In this document: positions 1-6,579 of the stretch, in pieces
How the letters are laid out: each line of letters opens with the position of its first letter
How positions within the stretch are numbered: the stretch's first letter is position 1
Assembly: GCA_030271595.1 (NCBI GenBank)
Contig: JARXKO010000063.1
Location: forward strand, 1 to 8,277
Source: Pseudomonadota bacterium
Lineage (GTDB): Bacteria; Pseudomonadota; Alphaproteobacteria; Sphingomonadales; Sphingomonadaceae
Reading direction: 5' to 3'
DNA length: 8,277 nucleotides
Notes under the pieces: model-generated
Database searches by the model: none
Told to the model about the DNA's origin: nothing
What the model saw: only the letters and a program-made list of their open reading frames with translations
Made by a program: the position numbers and the translations under genes

Positions 1-495
1 CAGGCTGTTGGCGACACGGTGTTCCATTTCCTGGAGCAGCACCTGCTTCTGGCGGAGCAATTCCTCGGTGCGGTCGAGCAAATCCTGCTTTTCGCGTTCG
101 ACCAGGCGGCGCTCGGTGACGTCGCTGAAGGCCAAGAGGATGGTCGCATTGGGACTGTCGTCGTAAATCACCTTGCGGGCATTGAGCAGCATCGACTTGC
201 GGCCAAGACCGGGGAAATCATGTTCGACCTCGAACCCGTCCATCGCGGTCCGTTCGGGGATGATCGTTTCGAGCAGCAGCCGGAGCGCCGGAATGTCCCA
301 CTGGCCGTCCCCCAAATCGTAGAGCAGGCAGCCGTGGGTCTGTTCGGGATCGACCTTGAAGGCCGCGTAAAAGGAGCGGCTCGCGGCGAGCACCCGAAGC
401 TGCCCGTCGAGCACCAGGAAGGGTTCGGGGATAGTATTGACGATCGCCTGGGCGAGGATCTGCGCGTCGAGGATGTTGTCGGGAGGACTCAGCAT
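1..495 (-). CDS. PAS-domain sensor histidine kinase, HisKA_2/HWE type (N-terminal part, cut by window edge)
   Basis: Reading the minus strand from the ATG at 495-493 gives 165 uninterrupted codons to the window edge. Residues about 10-130 look like a PAS sensor fold: an opening helix and strand (AIVNTIPEPFLVLDG), then a closing strand ILLAFSDVTERR, the typical PAS-to-linker ending. A charged helix (about 130-155) leads into LLQEMEHRVANSL, the H-box of HisKA_2/HWE-family kinases, with H159 as the expected phosphoacceptor. The ATP-binding domain lies outside the window. No transmembrane segment or signal peptide is seen, so a cytoplasmic sensor is likely. Such kinases are common in alphaproteobacteria and phosphorylate stand-alone response regulators; the partner and the signal cannot be read here. 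It is transcribed divergently from polA. The chosen start has only a weak purine stretch upstream (AGGAAAAA, rather far away). Family assignment is firm; exact start is less so. Confidence 0.85.
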   Translation of the reverse strand, partial: MLSPPDNILDAQILAQAIVNTIPEPFLVLDGQLRVLAASRSFYAAFKVDPEQTHGCLLYDLGDGQWDIPALRLLLETIIPERTAMDGFEVEHDFPGLGRKSMLLNARKVIYDDSPNATILLAFSDVTERRLVEREKQDLLDRTEELLRQKQVLLQEMEHRVANSL

Positions 496-667
496 GTGCC
501 GGCTGGATTTTTCCTGTTGCGCGGGGATGGGTGGAAAACGCCTGCGCCCTGCGGCAGACCATAGACTAGCTACGGGCCGCTGTCTCGCCTCGCGCGGCCG
601 GTCCGCCAGCCGGCGGCCGGGGCCTTGAGCTTCCTTCCCGCCGCGACCCTGCTAAAGCCTTGGGCCA
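496..667. other. Divergent intergenic region between sensor kinase and polA
   Basis: These 172 bases separate two divergent start codons, so promoters for both genes should lie here. I see no convincing sigma-70 pair. The best plus-strand candidate is TTGAGC at 625-630 with a poor -10 (CTGCTA, 649-654, 18-base spacer), which would put transcription start very near the polA ATG. A strong GC-rich hairpin sits at 598-620. No tRNA or riboswitch-like structure was recognised. The frame of polA has a TAA at 653-655, so no longer N-terminus is possible. Confidence 0.6.
598..620. repeat. GC-rich inverted repeat (hairpin) upstream of polA
   Basis: CCGG (598-601), one unpaired T (602) and CCGCC (603-607) can pair with GGCGG (612-616) and CCGG (617-620) around an AGCC loop, giving a nine-pair stem with one bulge. 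It lies 48 bases before the polA ATG. It has no following T-run on the plus strand, so it does not look like a classical terminator for that strand. It could be a regulator site, a leader hairpin, or chance in GC-rich DNA. Confidence 0.4.
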
Positions 668-3490
668 ATGCCCGATGCCGCTCCGCCCAACGCCCAGCCC
701 CACCTCTATCTCGTCGACGGGTCGAGCTACATCTTTCGCGCCTATCACCGGCTGCCGCCGCTGACCAACAAGCATGGCCAGCCGGCGGGCGCGGTCTATG
801 GCTATACCACCATGCTGTGGAAGCTTGCCGGCGACCTCAACCGAGCGGACGGCCCGACCCATATGGCGGTCATCCTCGATGCCTCCGAACATACGTTCCG
901 CAACGAGATGTACGACCAGTATAAGGCGCACCGCCCGCCGCCGCCCGAAGACCTGGTCCCGCAATTCCCGATGATCCGCACCGCCACCCGCGCTTTCTCG
1001 ATCCCGTGCATCGAGGAAGCGGGGCTTGAGGCCGACGACATCATCGCCTGCTATGTCACCGCCGCCAAAGCGGCGGGCTGGAAAACGACCATCGTCAGCT
1101 CCGACAAGGACCTCATGCAATTGGTCGAGGACGGGTCGGTCGACATGCTCGACACGATGAACGACCGCCGCATCGACCGCGCCTACGTGCTCGAAAAGTT
1201 CGGGGTGCCGCCGGAAAAGGTCGGCGACGTGCTGGCGCTGATGGGCGACAGCGTCGACAATGTGCCAGGCGTTCCGGGGATCGGTCCCAAGACCGCAAGT
1301 CAGTTGATCCAAACCTATGGCGACCTCGAGACCGTGCTCGCGAGCACCGACGAGATCACCAAGCCCAAGCTCAAACAGAACCTCATCGACCATGCCGGCA
1401 ATGCGCGATTGAGCCGGGAGCTGGTGCGGCTGGTGTGCGATTCGGCACTGCCCGAGCCGCTCGAGGGGCTGGCGCTGACCAATATTCCCGACGCGCCGCT
1501 GCGCGTTTTCCTCGAGGACCAGGGGTTCAAGTCGCTGCTGACGCGGCTCGATGGCGGGAGCGGCGCGAGCGGCGGTGGCGGGCGCAGCAGCAGCGGCGGC
1601 GGCTACAACAGCACGATGGCGGCGATGGCGCCCAAGGCGGCACCGGCGCCAGAGGCGATCACCATCGACCGCTCGGCCTATGAAGCGGTGACCAGCATCG
1701 ATGCGCTCGACCGCTGGATCGCCGAGGCGCGACGCACCGGCTTTGTCGCTGTCGACACCGAAACCGACTGCATCGACTGCATCGTCGCCAAATTGGTCGG
1801 GGTCAGCCTGGCGACCGCGCCGGGCAAGGCCTGCTACATCCCGATCGGCCATGTCGGCGCCGATTTGCTGTCGGACGCGCCGAGCCAGCTTCCCGCCGCC
1901 GAGATCATGCCGCGGCTCAAGGCGCTGCTCGAAGATCCGGCGGTGCTCAAGATTGGCCACAACCTCAAATACGACTGGGTGATGTTCGCCAAAGCAGGGA
2001 TCGAGGTCGCGCCGTACGACGACACGCTGGTGATGAGCTTCGACCTTGATGCGGGGCTTCACGGTCACGGCATGGACGAACTGGCCAAGCTCCATTTCGA
2101 GCATGAGTGCATCCCGTTCAAGCAAGTGTGCGGGGCCGGCGCCAAGCAGATCACCTTCGACAAGGTGCCGTTGAAGGAAGCGACCGAATATGCCGCCGAG
2201 GATGCGGACATCACGCTGCGGCTGTGGCTCCGGCTCAAGCCGCGGCTTGCGGCCGACAATGTCACCCGGGTCTATGAGCGGGTCGACCGGCCGCTGGTCG
2301 CCGCGATCGGGCGGATGGAGCAGCGCGGAGTCAAGATCGACCGCGCTTACCTGGCCAAGCTGTCGGCCGATTTCGCGGTCGAGATCACGCGGCTCGAGGA
2401 GCAGGTCTATGCTGCCGCGTGCGGGCCGTTCACGATCGGATCGCCGCAGCAATTGGGCGAGGTGCTGTACGGCCGGCTCGGCCTCAAGGGCGGGCGCAAG
2501 GGCAAGAGCGGGCTCTATTCGACCGACGTCAACGAACTTGAGCGGCTCGCCGGCGAAGGCGTCGATTGCGCGCGGCTGGTGCTCGAATGGCGCCAGCTGT
2601 CGAAGCTTCGATCGACCTATACCGAGGCGTTGCAGGCGCAGATCAACCCCGAGACCAGGCGCGTCCACACCAGCTTCAGCCTGTCGGGCGCGCAGACCGG
2701 GCGGTTGAGTTCGAACGACCCCAATTTGCAGAACATCCCGATCCGCACCGAGCTTGGGCGCAAGATCCGCGATGCCTTCGTCGCCGAGCCCGGCCATGTG
2801 CTGATGAGCGCCGATTACAGCCAGATCGAGCTGAGGCTGGCAGCGCACATGGCCGACGTCCCGCAATTGAAGGAAGCATTCCGCGCCGGTGCCGACATCC
2901 ACAATATGACCGCCGAGGAATTGTTCGGATCGGCCGACCGCGACAACCGGGGCAAGGCCAAGACCGTCAATTTTGCCATCCTTTACGGGATTTCGGCGTG
3001 GGGACTGGCGGGGCGGCTGGGCGTCGCGAAGGAGGAAGGCCAGGCGATCATCGCGCGCTATTTCGAACGCTTTCCAGGCATCCGCAATTACATGGACGAG
3101 ACGCTGCAATTCGTCCGCGAACACGGCTTCACCCGCACCCTGTTCGGGCGCAAGACCCACTTCCCCAACATTCGCGCGAGCAATCCCAACCACCGCGCCG
3201 GGGCCGAGCGGGCAGCGATCAACGCACCAATCCAGGGCACCAGCGCCGACCTCATCAAGCGGGCGATGGCGCGGATGGACGGGGCGCTTGCCGAGGCTGG
3301 CCTGGGCGACGTGCGGATGCTGCTCCAGGTCCACGACGAGCTGGTGTTCGAGGTTCCCCAAGGCCGCGAGGAAGAGGCCGCGGCGGTGGTGCGCAAGGTC
3401 ATGAGCGAGGCCGCCGCGCCGGCGCTCCAGCTCGACGTCCCGCTCGATGTCGATGTCGGCTGGGGCGAGCATTGGGGCGCTGCGCATTGA
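668..3490 (+). CDS. polA: DNA polymerase I (5' nuclease, 3'-5' proofreading exonuclease and polymerase domains)
   Basis: A 940-residue protein, close to the usual 930 or so. It fills gaps and removes RNA primers in replication and repair. The 5' nuclease domain (about 11-295) shows YLVDGSSYIFRAYH with D17, the acidic cluster E121/D123/D124, SSDKD (D146, D148) and GDSVDNVPGVPGIGPKTA (D194, D197, helix-hairpin-helix). A Gly/Ser/Ala linker (296-331) follows. The 3'-5' exonuclease keeps all motifs: DTE (D363, E365), NLKYD (D436), YAAED (Y508, D512), so proofreading should be active. The polymerase has motif A SADYSQIEL (D716, E721), motif B RGKAKTVNFAILYG (K765, F769, Y773) and motif C QVHDELVF (H889, D890, E891). 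The retained Phe at 769 is the ordinary deoxy/dideoxy-discriminating residue. The start is fixed by an in-frame TAA at 653-655; no good Shine-Dalgarno precedes it. First of three closely spaced plus-strand genes. Confidence 0.98.
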   Translation: MPDAAPPNAQPHLYLVDGSSYIFRAYHRLPPLTNKHGQPAGAVYGYTTMLWKLAGDLNRADGPTHMAVILDASEHTFRNEMYDQYKAHRPPPPEDLVPQFPMIRTATRAFSIPCIEEAGLEADDIIACYVTAAKAAGWKTTIVSSDKDLMQLVEDGSVDMLDTMNDRRIDRAYVLEKFGVPPEKVGDVLALMGDSVDNVPGVPGIGPKTASQLIQTYGDLETVLASTDEITKPKLKQNLIDHAGNARLSRELVRLVCDSALPEPLEGLALTNIPDAPLRVFLEDQGFKSLLTRLDGGSGASGGGGRSSSGGGYNSTMAAMAPKAAPAPEAITIDRSAYEAVTSIDALDRWIAEARRTGFVAVDTETDCIDCIVAKLVGVSLATAPGKACYIPIGHVGADLLSDAPSQLPAAEIMPRLKALLEDPAVLKIGHNLKYDWVMFAKAGIEVAPYDDTLVMSFDLDAGLHGHGMDELAKLHFEHECIPFKQVCGAGAKQITFDKVPLKEATEYAAEDADITLRLWLRLKPRLAADNVTRVYERVDRPLVAAIGRMEQRGVKIDRAYLAKLSADFAVEITRLEEQVYAAACGPFTIGSPQQLGEVLYGRLGLKGGRKGKSGLYSTDVNELERLAGEGVDCARLVLEWRQLSKLRSTYTEALQAQINPETRRVHTSFSLSGAQTGRLSSNDPNLQNIPIRTELGRKIRDAFVAEPGHVLMSADYSQIELRLAAHMADVPQLKEAFRAGADIHNMTAEELFGSADRDNRGKAKTVNFAILYGISAWGLAGRLGVAKEEGQAIIARYFERFPGIRNYMDETLQFVREHGFTRTLFGRKTHFPNIRASNPNHRAGAERAAINAPIQGTSADLIKRAMARMDGALAEAGLGDVRMLLQVHDELVFEVPQGREEEAAAVVRKVMSEAAAPALQLDVPLDVDVGWGEHWGAAH
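1553..1606 (+). repeat. Low-complexity GGC/AGC tract encoding the PolA interdomain linker
   Basis: A run of GGC, GGG, AGC and similar codons encodes a Gly/Ser-rich stretch (residues about 296-313) that continues into an Ala/Pro-rich segment to about 331. It joins the 5' nuclease domain to the Klenow-like part. It is simple sequence within a gene, not a mobile repeat, and is likely to vary in length between relatives. Confidence 0.6.
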
Positions 3491-3515
3491 ACGACGAACG
3501 GGGAGCCGACCATAT

Positions 3516-3554
3516 TCCCACCCCCCAGCCCCCGCCCGCGGGCGGAAGGGGCAG
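3516..3554. repeat. C-rich palindromic element at the polA-flippase junction
   Basis: A C-rich run leads into a perfect 14-base palindrome, CCGCCCGCGGGCGG (3532-3545), extended by CCC (3529-3531) pairing with GGG (3548-3550) across an AA bulge. The pattern C-rich arm, GC palindrome, G-rich arm resembles dispersed repeats common between genes of sphingomonads (from memory, not checked). It lies 26 bases or more past the polA stop and may act as an mRNA-stabilising or attenuating hairpin. No T-run follows, so efficient intrinsic termination is not expected. Confidence 0.5.
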
Positions 3555-3576
3555 CGATGACGCGCCCGACGCGGAC

Positions 3577-5082
3577 ATGGCGACGCTGGCCCGGGGCGGA
3601 CGCCTCAACGCGTTCGGATTCGTGCTGCGGCTCGCGGCGCGACTGCCGTTCCTGTTCATCGCCGGACGGATTTATGGCGCGGCCGAACTCGGCCGCTTCG
3701 CTTATGCGGTGCTGACGGTCGAGTTCGCGGCGCAATTGTCGGCGATCGGGCTGCGCCGCGGCCTCGCCCAATTGCTCGCCGATGCCAAGAAGCCCGAAGC
3801 GTGCATCGTCGCCGACGCGATGCTGGTGGCGGGAATCGGATCGGTGCTGTTCATGGCCATCCTCATCGTCTTTCCCAAAGCGATGTACCCGACCACCGCG
3901 GTCACCGGCATGGACCATTGGCTGGCGATCACGGTCATCGCCATCGCCTGGACCGATGTCGCGCTCGCGGCGTTGGCATACCAGCACGACGTCACCTCGA
4001 CGGTGCGCGCGCGCTCGATCATCGAGCCGTGGACGATCAGCATCGTCGCCTTCGCCTGGTCGTACGTCTCGCTTCGCGACGGGCTGATCGTCTCCTACGT
4101 CTTCTCGATGGTCGCGGCCTTGCTCGCGGCGCTGATCCCGCTGGTGCGATGTTACGGCATCCCGCACGGCTGGCGGCCCGATCTCGGCACTGCATGGCGG
4201 ACCGCACGCCGCAACGTTCCGCTGGCCGCCGCAGATGCGGTAGAATGGGCATCGCGCCGCGTCGATCTGGCGGTGCTCGGCGCATTCATGCCCGCCGCGT
4301 TCGTCGGCATTTATTATGTCGCCCAGCAGGTCGCGACTTTGCCCGCCAAGTTGAAGACCAGCTTCGAACCCGTGCTCGGCCCGGCGATCGCGCGGCGCAT
4401 CGCGGCCGGGGACCTGCCCGCGGTCGCGGCGCAGGTGCGCCAGGTGACCTACTGGATTATCGCCGCCCAGGCGGGGATCGCGCTGGCGCTCGCAATCCCC
4501 GGACGCGCCGTCATGGCACTGGTCGGATCGGGCTTCACCGGCGGCACCGCGACACTCGGGTTCCTGCTCGCTGCCGAGGTCATCGCCGCGGCCGCGGTGG
4601 TCAGCGAAGCGGCGCTGATCTACGTCGCGCGCGGCACCAATATGGTCATCAGCCTGATCATGCTGGCGATGGAGGCGGCGCTGGGCGTGGCGCTGATGCT
4701 GATCATGCGCGGCTGGGGCTGGCCGCAGACATGGCAGGCGACTGGCCCCGCGATCGGCCTGTGCGTGGCTTTGGCTTTCGCCTCGATCGTCAAGACGCAA
4801 TTGCTGCGCCGCAAGCTGGGGCAGCCGGTGTCGGGGTGGCGCTGGTCGATCCTCGGCGCGGCGCTGGCCGGGGTCGCGGTCGGCGTTCCGATCCGCCTGT
4901 TCCTGCCGCAGGAACTGCAGCTGGTGGTCGGCGTGCCGGCAATCCTCGTCGCCTTCGGGACGGTGTTGTGGACACGCGGCTTTGGCCCCGAGGACCGCGA
5001 ATTGTTCAGGCTGCGCAAAGACGAGGTCGCCGATCTACGCGCCGCCGAAGCCCGCGACCAGGTCGCGGACGACATCGTCTGA
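3577..5082 (+). CDS. Polysaccharide flippase-like integral membrane protein (MOP superfamily, Wzx/lipopolysaccharide biosynthesis type)
   Basis: A 501-residue protein dominated by hydrophobic helices (about twelve by eye), in line with Wzx/MurJ-like exporters that flip lipid-linked sugars across the inner membrane. The N-terminus MATLARGGRLNAFGFVLRL with following FIAGRIYGAAELGRFAYA is characteristic of polysaccharide biosynthesis proteins of this superfamily: a basic amphipathic start, then the first membrane helix with the G-x-x-x-Y/F-G-x-x-x-G-x-F pattern. The last 33 residues (from about 469) are charged and probably cytoplasmic. No glycosyltransferase genes are adjacent, so the substrate (O-antigen, capsule or exopolysaccharide unit) cannot be told. 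ATG 3577 is chosen because homology-like sequence begins there and it leaves the palindromic element outside the gene, but it lacks a well-placed Shine-Dalgarno. An in-frame TTG at 3487 overlaps the polA stop and would add 30 low-complexity residues. Confidence 0.85.
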   Translation: MATLARGGRLNAFGFVLRLAARLPFLFIAGRIYGAAELGRFAYAVLTVEFAAQLSAIGLRRGLAQLLADAKKPEACIVADAMLVAGIGSVLFMAILIVFPKAMYPTTAVTGMDHWLAITVIAIAWTDVALAALAYQHDVTSTVRARSIIEPWTISIVAFAWSYVSLRDGLIVSYVFSMVAALLAALIPLVRCYGIPHGWRPDLGTAWRTARRNVPLAAADAVEWASRRVDLAVLGAFMPAAFVGIYYVAQQVATLPAKLKTSFEPVLGPAIARRIAAGDLPAVAAQVRQVTYWIIAAQAGIALALAIPGRAVMALVGSGFTGGTATLGFLLAAEVIAAAAVVSEAALIYVARGTNMVISLIMLAMEAALGVALMLIMRGWGWPQTWQATGPAIGLCVALAFASIVKTQLLRRKLGQPVSGWRWSILGAALAGVAVGVPIRLFLPQELQLVVGVPAILVAFGTVLWTRGFGPEDRELFRLRKDEVADLRAAEARDQVADDIV

Positions 5083-5089
5083 GCGCGCG

Positions 5090-5095
5090 AAGGAG
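5090..5095 (+). promoter_or_regulatory. Ribosome binding site of the aldehyde dehydrogenase gene
   Basis: AAGGAG lies six bases before the ATG at 5102, a near-ideal Shine-Dalgarno. It decides the start: the reading frame is open further upstream into the flippase gene (from 4982), but only this ATG has a ribosome site. Confidence 0.85.
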
Positions 5096-5101
5096 CGGAC
5101 C

Positions 5102-6550
5102 ATGAACGACCCAATCGCCGGCACGGACCGGGCGTCGCAATTCCCCACTGTCGATCCGGCGACCGGCGCAGCGGGCAAGACCTACACGGGCCACAGCACG
5201 GCCGAGGCGTTGGCGATCGCCGGTTCGACCCGCGCGGCATTTCTGCAATGGCGCCGGACCGGTTTCGCCGAGCGCTCGAAGATCGTGCGCAAGGCCGGCG
5301 CGCTCCTCCGCCAGCGCGCGGACGAGCTGGTCGGACTGATGACCCGCGAAATGGGCAAGACCGTTTCCGAAGGCCGGGCCGAGGTCGAGAAATGCGCCGT
5401 CCACTGCGACTGGTTCGCCGACCACGCCGAAGGCTATCTGACCAACGAGCCAGTCGACCTCGGCGGGCCCGAGGCCTTCGTCACCTTCTTGCCCGTCGGC
5501 GTCGTGTTCGCGATCATGCCGTGGAATTTCCCCTTGTGGCAGGTGATCCGCTTCGCCGCACCGGCGTTGATGGCGGGCAATGGCGCGCTGCTCAAGCACG
5601 CCAGCACCGTGCCCGGCTGCGCGCTTGCGATCGAGGATATATTCCGCGCCGCCGGCACGCCCGAAGATCTGTTCCGAACCCTCCTCCTGACCCCCGAGCA
5701 GGCGGCGGCGGTCATCACCGATCGCAATGTCGCGGCAGTCACGCTGACGGGCAGCGTCCGCGCCGGCAAAGCGGTCGCCGCGACCGCCGGCGGGGTGCTC
5801 AAGAAATGCGTGCTCGAGCTTGGCGGGTCCGACCCCTATCTGATCCTCGACGATGCCGATGTCGGCGCGGCCGCGGCGGTGTGCGCCAAGGCGCGGATGG
5901 TCAATGGCGGACAAAGTTGCATCGCCGGCAAGCGCTTCATCGTCGTCGCCGCGCTCGCCGCTGCATTCGAAACCGCCATGGTCGAGGCGATGGCCGGCTT
6001 CAGCATGGGCGACCCGCTCAAACCCGACACCCGATTCGGGCCGCTGGAGAGCGTCAAGGCGCGCGACATGATCCACGACCAGGTCATCAGGAGCGTCGCC
6101 GGCGGCGCCAAATTATTGCTCGGCGGGGCCGTCCCCGACCGCCCCGGCGCGTGGTATCCGGCGACCGTTCTGACCAACGTCACCGCGGGCCAGCCGGCGC
6201 ACGACGAGGAAATCTTCGGGCCGGTCGCGGCGATCATCAGCGCGCGCGACGAAGCCGATGCCATTCGCATCGCCAATGATAGCGAATTCGGTCTGGGCTC
6301 GGGCGTGCTTACCGCCGACCTCGACCGTGGCCGCCGGATCGCGGCGGAGGAGCTCGAGGCCGGAATGAGCTTCGTCAACGACAACGTGCGATCGGATTCG
6401 CGAATGCCGTTCGGCGGGATCAAGCAGTCGGGCTATGGCCGCGAATGCGCCGCCTTCGGGATTCGCGAATTCACCAACATCAAGACGGTCTACGTCAGCC
6501 CGCAGGCCAAGCCCGCGGCGGCAGCGGCGGCCCAGACCAAGGTGGAGTGA
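5102..6550 (+). CDS. Aldehyde dehydrogenase, succinate-semialdehyde dehydrogenase (Sad/YneI-like) type
   Basis: A 482-residue cytoplasmic ALDH-superfamily enzyme, predicted to oxidise succinate semialdehyde to succinate with NAD(P)+, for example after 4-aminobutyrate breakdown. All catalytic features are present: PWNFPL with oxyanion Asn142, LLKHAS with cofactor-binding Lys165, LTGSVRAG in the Rossmann fold (G217-S218), ELGGSDP with general base Glu239, GGQSCIAGKR with nucleophile Cys273, and EEIFGPVAA. The C-terminal FVNDNVRSDSRMPFGGIKQSGYGRE (seen as FVNDNV, then RMPFGG, then KQSGYGRE) and IREFTNIKTVYV match the Sad/YneI branch better than the GabD branch. The position two after the catalytic Cys is Ala, so the Cys-x-Cys redox switch of some SSADHs is absent. 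Ser168 stands where NAD-specific ALDHs often have Glu, so NAD versus NADP use is open. An Ala-rich tail (about 468-482) is extra. It starts 19 bases after the flippase stop, suggesting co-transcription. Substrate remains inferred. Confidence 0.9.
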   Translation: MNDPIAGTDRASQFPTVDPATGAAGKTYTGHSTAEALAIAGSTRAAFLQWRRTGFAERSKIVRKAGALLRQRADELVGLMTREMGKTVSEGRAEVEKCAVHCDWFADHAEGYLTNEPVDLGGPEAFVTFLPVGVVFAIMPWNFPLWQVIRFAAPALMAGNGALLKHASTVPGCALAIEDIFRAAGTPEDLFRTLLLTPEQAAAVITDRNVAAVTLTGSVRAGKAVAATAGGVLKKCVLELGGSDPYLILDDADVGAAAAVCAKARMVNGGQSCIAGKRFIVVAALAAAFETAMVEAMAGFSMGDPLKPDTRFGPLESVKARDMIHDQVIRSVAGGAKLLLGGAVPDRPGAWYPATVLTNVTAGQPAHDEEIFGPVAAIISARDEADAIRIANDSEFGLGSGVLTADLDRGRRIAAEELEAGMSFVNDNVRSDSRMPFGGIKQSGYGRECAAFGIREFTNIKTVYVSPQAKPAAAAAAQTKVE

Positions 6551-6579
6551 CGGGCCGCTCGACGGCGGCCGCCGCGGCC
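6551..6579. terminator. Possible bidirectional GC-rich terminator in convergent gap
   Basis: Only 29 bases separate the stop codons of the convergent dehydrogenase and propeller genes. They hold GGCCGC (6553-6558), a TCGACG loop and GCGGCC (6565-6570), and an overlapping perfect palindrome CGGCGGCCGCCG (6563-6574). The position suits a shared terminator, but neither strand shows a T-run after the stem, so the call rests on place and symmetry only. Confidence 0.35.

Noticed and set aside
218..562. A 114-codon minus-strand frame starting at an ATG upstream of the kinase
   Set aside because: It is in a different frame from the PAS/HisKA_2 protein and yields an Arg/Pro-rich product; the kinase frame is clearly the coding one.
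566..3487. A 973-codon open frame on the minus strand covering all of polA
   Set aside because: It is an exact antisense of a certain gene, its product is rich in Arg, Gly, Asp and His with no recognisable domain, and long antisense frames are expected from G/C-biased third positions.
2566..3576. Upstream extension of the flippase frame into polA
   Set aside because: The translation upstream of 3487 is an out-of-frame reading of polA; the family-like sequence begins at 3577.
3088..4800. A 570-codon minus-strand frame opposite the polA end and the flippase
   Set aside because: Same reasoning: low-complexity, charged product crossing two real genes, with no domain or ribosome site.
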